NCBI GenBank assembly: GCA_910577075.1
Contig: CAJTKV010000002.1
Span: forward strand, 20,455-81,164
Direction of reading: 5' to 3'
DNA: 60,710 nucleotides
Source: an uncultured Bacilli bacterium
GTDB taxonomy: Bacteria > Bacillota_I > Bacilli_A > RF39 > UBA660
The notes beneath the pieces were generated by a model. The model was not told the DNA's origin. It searched no databases and saw only the letters and a program-made list of their open reading frames with translations. The position numbers and the translations under genes are program-made. Of this stretch, positions 55,328-60,710 are shown piece after piece; positions within the stretch are counted from its first letter, which is position 1, and each line of letters starts with the position of its first letter.

Positions 55328-56774
55328 ATAACGTGTTACTAATATTTGCTTCTAAATTGTTAACATCAATATAATCATTAAATTTTGAATTCAATATATT
55401 ATTTTGAATCATATTTTGTCCAGAAAATCCTCTATTAATGACATCCAGTAATTCATTTTTTGAAGCATTGGCTTCGCTCAAAGTAGATTCGGAAGATAAA
55501 TGATTACTAATCCATAAATCTCCAATAAAACTAGATAAAGTGTTTTTATCTTCCATAGAGACACTAATTTGACCAGTATAAAATTCCGTTGAACATAACT
55601 CAATAAGTGTTACCATTTCAACAGCGTCATAGCTAGTTTTTGCATCAATAGCATCAATAAAAAAGTCAATGTTTGCACAAGTCATTTCGCTTGGTTCATA
55701 ATTATCTAAGCAAGAAGTAATAGCCGTATAAATATTAGCTGTTCTTGGATATCCCATATTTTCTTTTAATTCATCGCTATATCTGTCTAAAAAAGGCCTT
55801 GTAGTAAAAACAACTGTCATTGCCTCTTCTGTGTATTTACCAAACACGTTATTGGCAAACTGGCACACTATGGTGTTACCACTTTTTTGAAATTTTCCTT
55901 CAGTACATCCGTGTCCAAGTTCATGTCTAAATATTAAAGAATCTAAGGTTCCTTCGGATAAATCTAGATTATCTTTAACAAGCATTGTATTGTACTCTGC
56001 GGAATATACTGCTAGAGTTTCATCATCTAATGTCCCATGAGTAGAAACTTTAATTTGCATATCTTTTATATTTTCGTAGAATACCCTCCAATCAATATTG
56101 GTGTAATAATCATCCATTGTATATACAAAATCAATTATAGAAGGTTTATATTTATCGTCTATTTTATCATTATTATTGATTGCAGCAATGATTTGCTCTA
56201 ATGAAACATCCTTATAACCAAAGTATTTATCTAGAGCAATGTTGTTATAAATAATTATCTCGTTATTTTCTTTATCTTCGTAAAAGTAATTGCTTCTTAT
56301 TGTACGGTCGTCATATCTGTACTCAATTTCATAGCTAGGTTCTTCTAAATCTTGCAATAGGTCTTCAACATTAGTATTCTTTTCTTGATTTATGTCTTCA
56401 TCTGTACTTGTATTTTCCTGTTTGACTTCCTCTTCGTTTTCAACAGAAAACATATTAACTAATGTATTGGGCTCTATATTATATGTACTGCATAAATTTG
56501 ATATAAATTTAGGAGAAAGCATTAAAATAGTTCCAGCAACTAGAACTCCTGCCCTAAATTTATATTTTCTTTTCTTTTTTTTATCCCTTTTAAATTTAAA
56601 AATGTTTTTTTCCTCGTAATTAAAAATCATTGCCAAGTTTAATACATCTTTTAAATCTGGGTAGTAAAGCTTATTATCCCTTGTTTCTAAGAATGCATAT
56701 TTATGTTGATCATCTAAAAATACAAAAAATTTTTTCTCGTTATAAGTTATAGTTGATATCTTTCTATATTTCAT
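55326..56774 (-). CDS. Membrane-anchored HELGH metalloprotease-like protein in the type VII locus
   Basis: 482 residues. A cytosolic N-terminal domain of about 85 residues, a Lys/Arg-rich stretch, one membrane helix (AGVLVAGTILMLSPKFISNL), an acidic linker and an outer domain with FRHELGHGCTEG, a zincin HExxH, with YTEEAMT about 30 residues later as a possible third ligand. The start at 56774 follows TATAAT and AGGTGATAGT. It splits the two A-B pairs on the opposite strand. It may process secreted wall proteins or act as an immunity or maturation factor; this is inferred only from place and topology. Confidence 0.65.
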   Translation of the reverse strand: MKYRKISTITYNEKKFFVFLDDQHKYAFLETRDNKLYYPDLKDVLNLAMIFNYEEKNIFKFKRDKKKKRKYKFRAGVLVAGTILMLSPKFISNLCSTYNIEPNTLVNMFSVENEEEVKQENTSTDEDINQEKNTNVEDLLQDLEEPSYEIEYRYDDRTIRSNYFYEDKENNEIIIYNNIALDKYFGYKDVSLEQIIAAINNNDKIDDKYKPSIIDFVYTMDDYYTNIDWRVFYENIKDMQIKVSTHGTLDDETLAVYSAEYNTMLVKDNLDLSEGTLDSLIFRHELGHGCTEGKFQKSGNTIVCQFANNVFGKYTEEAMTVVFTTRPFLDRYSDELKENMGYPRTANIYTAITSCLDNYEPSEMTCANIDFFIDAIDAKTSYDAVEMVTLIELCSTEFYTGQISVSMEDKNTLSSFIGDLWISNHLSSESTLSEANASKNELLDVINRGFSGQNMIQNNILNSKFNDYIDVNNLEANISNTL

Positions 56775-56859
56775 ACTATCACCTAATAGTATTATAACTA
56801 ATTTTTTAATTGATTTAGATAACATTGTAAAATGTTTAATGCCTATTTACACTTTTTAT

Positions 56860-56886
56860 TTGAAAAAATAAAAAATATGATATAAT
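56860..56886 (+). promoter_or_regulatory. Promoter of the second A-B pair
   Basis: TTGAAA, 15-base spacer, TGA-TATAAT; the 16 bases from the -10 are identical to those of the essC promoter, suggesting co-expression. Confidence 0.65.
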
Positions 56887-56910
56887 TAATACAATAGAGG
56901 AATGGTGTCT

Positions 56911-57276
56911 ATGAGTGAATTAATAGGCTTTTGGAATGATAACGAATCCAGAATGATAAAATCCGCCATCAAACATAGTAGGTACAACTTAGATAATGCA
57001 AATTCTAGAGCTTCCTCTAGTCTAATTGATTTAAATAAGGCGATTAATAATATTTCCTACGATATGGAAAAAATATTAGAAAATTTGCGGAATCTTAGAA
57101 GTAAATATGATGGAGATGAAAAATATTTACTTAATTCAATAATTAGGGATATTAACAATTTTTTAGACACAGAAACTAAAGATATGAAAAGAGCAAGTAT
57201 TATGCTAAATGAATCTTTAAATGAAGGTATAAAAAATATTGATGAAAGCATAGAAAGATTAAATTCTTTAATCTAA
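56911..57276 (+). CDS. Short A-type protein of the type VII locus
   Basis: 121 residues, fully helical. ELIGFWNDNESRMIKSA carries the W-[DN]-[DE]-x-E motif found at the start of the proteins at 58443 and 59631, but the YDNST-x-GGI signature is missing. The rest is a coiled-coil-like chain (LRNLRSKYDGDEKYLLNSIIRDINNF). ATG 56911 is chosen over 56902 for spacing from AGAGG. It is followed after 13 bases by a B-family gene, mirroring the 54383-54870 order. Confidence 0.55.
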   Translation: MSELIGFWNDNESRMIKSAIKHSRYNLDNANSRASSSLIDLNKAINNISYDMEKILENLRNLRSKYDGDEKYLLNSIIRDINNFLDTETKDMKRASIMLNESLNEGIKNIDESIERLNSLI

Positions 57277-57289
57277 AAGGAGAGTATTT

Positions 57290-57610
57290 ATGTCGAAAAG
57301 TTATAATTATGATGAAGTAATTGAATTTTGCAAAGCTGGAGGTCCCATTGATAATAGTTTAGCTCAACTACAAGAGGACTTAAAGAATCTTAGACTCATT
57401 ACAGAACAATGCCAAGAATTATTTCACGGAGAGGGAGCATCTGGCATTTATAGCGCGTATGATACAATTTTTAAAAATATTGGATATGCAAATTCTGGAA
57501 GTTCTGTTGGTGCATGGGGTGTAGCAGCAAACATAAGAACTATAAATAGCAGTGTTTATTATAATGCTTTAAGAGATAAAGAAGCAGATGAACAAGGGGA
57601 AATTCAATAA
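57290..57610 (+). CDS. Type VII-associated B-family protein (WXG100-like with Phe-His-Gly)
   Basis: 106 residues. LAQLQEDLKNLRLITEQCQELFHGEGASGIYSAYDTIFKNIG: Cys41 and Phe45-His46-Gly47 line up with Cys43 and Tyr-His-Gly of the protein at 54870. The C-terminal part shows the same spacing of small residues and ends acidic (DKEADEQGEIQ; the other ends DKETDENGG). AAGGAGAGTATTT precedes the start. Confidence 0.65.
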   Translation: MSKSYNYDEVIEFCKAGGPIDNSLAQLQEDLKNLRLITEQCQELFHGEGASGIYSAYDTIFKNIGYANSGSSVGAWGVAANIRTINSSVYYNALRDKEADEQGEIQ

Positions 57611-57641
57611 AATTGAATTAGAAAAGAATAGAGGGAAAAGT

Positions 57642-58373
57642 ATGGATAGCGGAATAAAATTAATCATTGAAGATGCAATCAAAAAAATAAGAAAGTTAGA
57701 AGAAGAAGCATTAAAAAGAGCAAAAGAAAATGAAAAAGATAAAATTAAAATAACTTCCTTATACTATCGTGTATTATTGGAATCAGGGATAAGATTTAGA
57801 GATGAAATAAATGATAAGGTAACCTTTATTCATCAAAATTCCTGTTTAGATCAAAAAGTAACCAAAGAGGGATATCTTGAAGAAACTGTTAGCGAATTGT
57901 TTAAAACAGGTAAAAGGGTTGAATTATCAGAAGATCCTTTCTTAGAAAAAAGCAAAACAGGAAAAAGAATAGAACTAGATAGAGATCCTGATAAAAAAAG
58001 TTTCAGTACAGGTAGAAGAGTAGAAATGGATAATGATCCTAAAAAAATTCTAATATTTGCAACAGGTAAGAGAATTGAATTAAATGAAGAACCAATTTCA
58101 TACAAAACTGCAACAGGAAAAAAAGTAGAACTAGATAGTGATCCTTTAACTTATAAAACGGGAAATAAAATAATACTAAACGAAAATCCTGTGTCAATAA
58201 CTACAAAAACAGGACGTGTAATAGAATTAGAAAAAGAACACGCTGAAAAAAATACAGGGAAGAAAATTGAATTAAAGAAAGATCCAGTTAACTTTAAGTT
58301 TGATATTTCAGATGAGCAAGACATCATAGATGAAGATTTTGATTCAAGATTGGATTTTACATTTGAAAGTTAA
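57642..58373 (+). CDS. Repeat protein with eight TGKR-x-EL-x-x-DP units
   Basis: 243 residues. About 1-85 are helical (LIIEDAIKKIRKLEEEALKRAKENEKDK). From about 89 to 220 eight units of 15-18 residues follow the form T-G-[KRN]-[RKV]-[VI]-[EI]-[LM]-x-x-[DE]-P, one strand and one turn per unit, as in a beta-solenoid or a string of short linear binding sites. The tail is acidic. No signal peptide. GAGGGAAAAGT decides the start at 57642. It follows the B gene by 31 bases, so it is likely on the same transcript. Confidence 0.65.
   Translation: MDSGIKLIIEDAIKKIRKLEEEALKRAKENEKDKIKITSLYYRVLLESGIRFRDEINDKVTFIHQNSCLDQKVTKEGYLEETVSELFKTGKRVELSEDPFLEKSKTGKRIELDRDPDKKSFSTGRRVEMDNDPKKILIFATGKRIELNEEPISYKTATGKKVELDSDPLTYKTGNKIILNENPVSITTKTGRVIELEKEHAEKNTGKKIELKKDPVNFKFDISDEQDIIDEDFDSRLDFTFES
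57906..58296 (+). repeat. Eight diverged protein-coding repeats (TGKR motif)
   Basis: Units start at ACAGG(T/A/G)-type codons with spacings of 17, 17, 18, 17, 15, 17 and 15 codons; conserved at protein level, diverged in bases. Confidence 0.75.
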
Positions 58374-58399
58374 AATTTATGTTTACACATTAGGAAAAG

Positions 58400-58428
58400 A
58401 ACTAATTCGATTTTGAATTAGTTTTTTT
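58400..58428 (+). terminator. Terminator or attenuator before the LysM-SleB gene
   Basis: AACTAATTC/GAATTAGTT stem with GATTTT loop and T run, only 14 bases before the ATG and overlapping the approach to AGGAGG; no separate promoter is obvious after it. Confidence 0.75.
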
Positions 58429-58442
58429 ATAGGAGGTACCAA

Positions 58443-59621
58443 ATGGACTTAAAAGGAGAATTAATAGGAACTTGGGATGAAACAGAAGCAAGTATGCAAA
58501 AGCAAGCCAAGGGAGATTATCCAACGTTTGTATACGATAATTCAACAGCAGGCGGAATTTTGGAAAGTATGTCAACTTTTTTTCAAACGATAAAGAAGAT
58601 AGAAAATACGGGAAATACGGTCATAGCAAATATAAATAGATTGAAAGAATTATATACAGAATTTGGAGAAGTTTTACCAACTTTAGATAGTATATGTGGA
58701 AATTTAACTAATAATATTCAGGCAATAAAGAATTGTAATGAAAATATCATAAAAAATCTAGAATTAGCAGTAGCCGAAGCAATGAAAAAAGATGCTGCAT
58801 TTGCGGAAGACTTGGGAATATTAAATCAACTAATGAGTGAAGAAGGAATAAATCCAACAGTAGATATAAGTGCACAAAATGCAAGTTCAGATCCAGCACC
58901 TCAAGTTGAGCAACCGGTAGAAGGATCAAGTCAATCAACATACACAGTATCAAGCGGAGACACCTTAAGCAAAATAGCAGCAGCTCATGGAACGACAGTA
59001 GCCGCAATAGCAGCAGCAAATGGATTAAAAGATATAAACAAAATAGGAGTAGGACAGCAATTGATAATACCAAATGGAAGTGAAACTCCATCACAAACTT
59101 CAACAGCAGAATCACCAAGTGTAGAAGAACAAATAATGCAAAGTGAAGATGTGAATGCTTTCAAAATGGATAACTCAACATCAAATGGCAATATTGATAC
59201 TAGTAAATATAATAATAACGAAAATAGAGGATTTGTTGTTACAACAGGCAATCAAACTTACACAAATATGAGTTCCAAAGACAAAGAATTGTTAACAGCA
59301 ATTATATGTGCAGAATGTGACGGAAGTTATGATGATGCATTAGCTGTAGCTTCAGTTATATTAAACAGAACAGAAAGCCCTCAGTGGTCATGGTGCGGAA
59401 ATAGCCCTGTCAAACAAGCTACGGCTCCAAGTCAATTTGTTGTATATGAAAACAATAGATATCAAAAATACATGGGAAGCGGAGTTAATCCTGTTGTTCA
59501 AGAAGCTGTTAATGATGCTTTAAATGGGGTTAGAAATAATAATTATTATTCATTTAGATCAAATGGCAGTACAGGTTACAGTAGCAATATGATTACATCA
59601 TCTGGAAATAGATATAAATAG
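58443..59621 (+). CDS. Type VII A-domain fused to LysM and SleB-like wall hydrolase
   Basis: 392 residues. 1-145: A domain with GTWDETEASM, FVYDNSTAGGIL and MKKDAAFAEDLGIL. About 163-212: LysM (TYTVSSGDTLSKIAAAHGTT, IGVGQQLIIP). Then a Ser/Thr/Asn linker. About 275-392: SleB/CwlJ-like hydrolase (LLTAIICAECDGSYDDALAVASVILNR, SQFVVY, EAVNDALNGVR), with the Glu of CAECD as the likely catalytic residue. No signal peptide despite two wall-acting domains, which argues for export by the type VII machine. Either remodels the own wall or attacks neighbours. AGGAGGTACCAA precedes the ATG. Confidence 0.75.
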   Translation: MDLKGELIGTWDETEASMQKQAKGDYPTFVYDNSTAGGILESMSTFFQTIKKIENTGNTVIANINRLKELYTEFGEVLPTLDSICGNLTNNIQAIKNCNENIIKNLELAVAEAMKKDAAFAEDLGILNQLMSEEGINPTVDISAQNASSDPAPQVEQPVEGSSQSTYTVSSGDTLSKIAAAHGTTVAAIAAANGLKDINKIGVGQQLIIPNGSETPSQTSTAESPSVEEQIMQSEDVNAFKMDNSTSNGNIDTSKYNNNENRGFVVTTGNQTYTNMSSKDKELLTAIICAECDGSYDDALAVASVILNRTESPQWSWCGNSPVKQATAPSQFVVYENNRYQKYMGSGVNPVVQEAVNDALNGVRNNNYYSFRSNGSTGYSSNMITSSGNRYK

Positions 59622-59630
59622 GAGGATTTT

Positions 59631-60710
59631 ATGGATTTAGTAGGAAATTGGGATGATGCTGAAGCATCTTCAATTAAAGAAGCAAAAACATTTGATAATT
59701 TTTTATATGATAATAGTACTGATGGTGGAATAATTGACAAATTATCTGATTATTATAATCTCATTAAAAAAGTTGACGAATCCGCAAAACTGGCGATAGA
59801 TAATCTTAAAAGTATAAAAGATAATTATGACTCATTCAATGACATACTAGGACAATTGGGAACATTAAGTAATAATTTAAACAGCAATATTTCTTCTTTA
59901 AAAAGAGCCAATGAGCGTCTTGTACGAGGTATGGAGTCAACCGTTATGGATGCTATGGAAAAAGACTTGCAATATGCTGAAGATTTAGAGTTAATTACAG
60001 AATTAATGAATGATGAAGGATATGTATCCAATAGAACATTGGGAATAACTAATGATACTGTAACTTCTGCATCAACGAGTACTTCAACAACCTCTGTTTC
60101 TTCTGAACCTACAAGTTATACAGTTAAAGGTGGAGATACCTTATCTGCAATAGCCAAGGAAAATGGAACAACTGTTGAAGAACTAGTTAGTGCAAACAAT
60201 ATAACTGATCCAAACAAGATTTACGTTGGACAAGAAATAGTAGTTCCAAATAAAGAGCAGACATCTAGTATTGAGCAAACTGGAGAGAATTCTAACACTA
60301 TCTCTTATTCTTCAAATACATCTGCAAATGAAACATCATATTCATCGTCCAATATAGCTAGTCCAGAAACTGCAAATACTAATATAACAACTGGAGCATC
60401 AACATCTACTAATAAATCAGATACTTCTTCTACAAACTTTTCAGCAGAAGAAGTGGCTAAAGTGGGTACTGAAGTTGTACATACAGCAAGTTCAGCTATT
60501 ACTACTGGTAAAACTGTTACTGAAGCTAGTAGAATTGCGACAGAAGCCATAACTGGAACTCAAAGAAATGTTAGAATAACTAATGCCAAGTTGCCTCCAA
60601 GTTTTGATCAAATTTTACAAGATCAATATAATATTGGTACTGTATCAAATCTTCAAACAACCAATGTGTTTGCACAGCCAATAAATCCTACTACTTTCGA
60701 TACCCAACCA
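59631..60710 (+). CDS. Type VII A-domain and LysM protein, 3'-truncated by the window
   Basis: 360 codons, still open at the right edge. 1-140: A domain (GNWDDAEASS, FLYDNSTDGGII, MEKDLQYAEDLELI). About 163-210: LysM (SYTVKGGDTLSAIAKENGTT, IYVGQEIVVP). Then a long Ser/Thr/Asn-rich region and a more ordered part near 270-330 (EEVAKVGTEVVHTASSAITTGKTV). The C-terminal domain, which should define the activity, lies outside. It starts 9 bases after the previous stop with AGGAGGATTTT, so both LysM genes are co-transcribed. Confidence 0.75.
   Translation, partial: MDLVGNWDDAEASSIKEAKTFDNFLYDNSTDGGIIDKLSDYYNLIKKVDESAKLAIDNLKSIKDNYDSFNDILGQLGTLSNNLNSNISSLKRANERLVRGMESTVMDAMEKDLQYAEDLELITELMNDEGYVSNRTLGITNDTVTSASTSTSTTSVSSEPTSYTVKGGDTLSAIAKENGTTVEELVSANNITDPNKIYVGQEIVVPNKEQTSSIEQTGENSNTISYSSNTSANETSYSSSNIASPETANTNITTGASTSTNKSDTSSTNFSAEEVAKVGTEVVHTASSAITTGKTVTEASRIATEAITGTQRNVRITNAKLPPSFDQILQDQYNIGTVSNLQTTNVFAQPINPTTFDTQP

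Noticed and set aside
57290..57610. Canonical WXG100 (EsxA) annotation
   Set aside because: The W-x-G motif is replaced by F-H-G and flanking residues differ; called WXG100-like only.

Overview
The window comes from a low-GC Gram-positive bacterium (Bacillota). It is strongly AT-rich, uses the standard bacterial code (TGA is a stop), and shows TGn-extended sigma-A type promoters, AGGAGG/AGGTGAT ribosome binding sites and many short hairpin plus T-run terminators. Wall teichoic acid genes, a type VII (ESX/Ess) secretion locus, CotF-like and YunB-like sporulation proteins and a yutI/yutH/yutD/yunB-type neighbourhood point to a walled Firmicute with a spore-former ancestry. I would guess an uncultivated gut lineage near the Erysipelotrichia/RF39 side of the phylum, but the sequence does not prove this.

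Layout. 1-2493: an ABC permease whose 5' end probably lies outside the window. 2572-15092: a long co-directional run of mostly unrecognised cytosolic genes around an AAA+ ATPase, a possible CobT/VWA-like partner, a TelA-family protein, a transglutaminase-like protein, a Thr-rich single-pass membrane protein and a one-domain FtsK-like ATPase. 15206-22059: a GH25 lipoprotein, a CpXC zinc protein, an ABC-F ATPase, two CotF-like coat proteins, a small zincin, a cation efflux protein and a polyprenol-phosphate glycosyltransferase. 22068-36592: a cell-surface polymer locus with a GDPD-type phosphodiesterase, three CDP-glycerol glycerophosphotransferase-type enzymes (one fused to a GT2 domain), an acyltransferase, a frameshifted hexapeptide acetyltransferase, the TagG/TagH exporter, TagD, a polytopic glycosyltransferase and a second GtrB-like enzyme. 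36679-44388: housekeeping and sporulation-flavoured genes (TrmL, an odd ferredoxin, YunB, YutD, YutH-like, NifU-like, YugI-like). 44489-47193: twelve tRNA genes in three transcription units, one degenerate tRNA and two small inserted genes. 47228-49234: minus-strand accessory genes, including a solitary MvaI/BcnI-type nuclease.

49390-60710 is the most interesting part: a type VII secretion locus. EssC (FHA-like N-terminus, two transmembrane helices, FtsK domains) overlaps a YukD/EsaB-like ubiquitin-fold gene. Downstream come two copies of an A-B gene pair. A proteins carry a W/L-D/N-D/E-x-E motif near the N-terminus. B proteins are about 110 residues with a shared LQEDLKNLR helix followed by Tyr/Phe-His-Gly where WXG100 proteins have W-x-G. 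The A-type domain, with a YDNST-x-GGI signature, recurs as the N-terminus of two larger proteins that have LysM domains, one of them also a SleB-like wall hydrolase. A protein with eight TGKR-x-EL-x-x-DP repeats and a membrane-anchored HELGH protease lie among them. The simplest reading is a family of type VII substrates with a targeting domain I cannot match to LXG or to canonical WXG100, acting on or in the cell wall. EsaA, EssA and EssB are not seen and may lie beyond the right edge.

How the parts fit: the polymer locus makes and exports a glycerol-phosphate-type wall polymer with variable decoration, the GH25 and SleB-like enzymes act on the same wall, and the type VII locus would carry signal-peptide-less proteins out to it.
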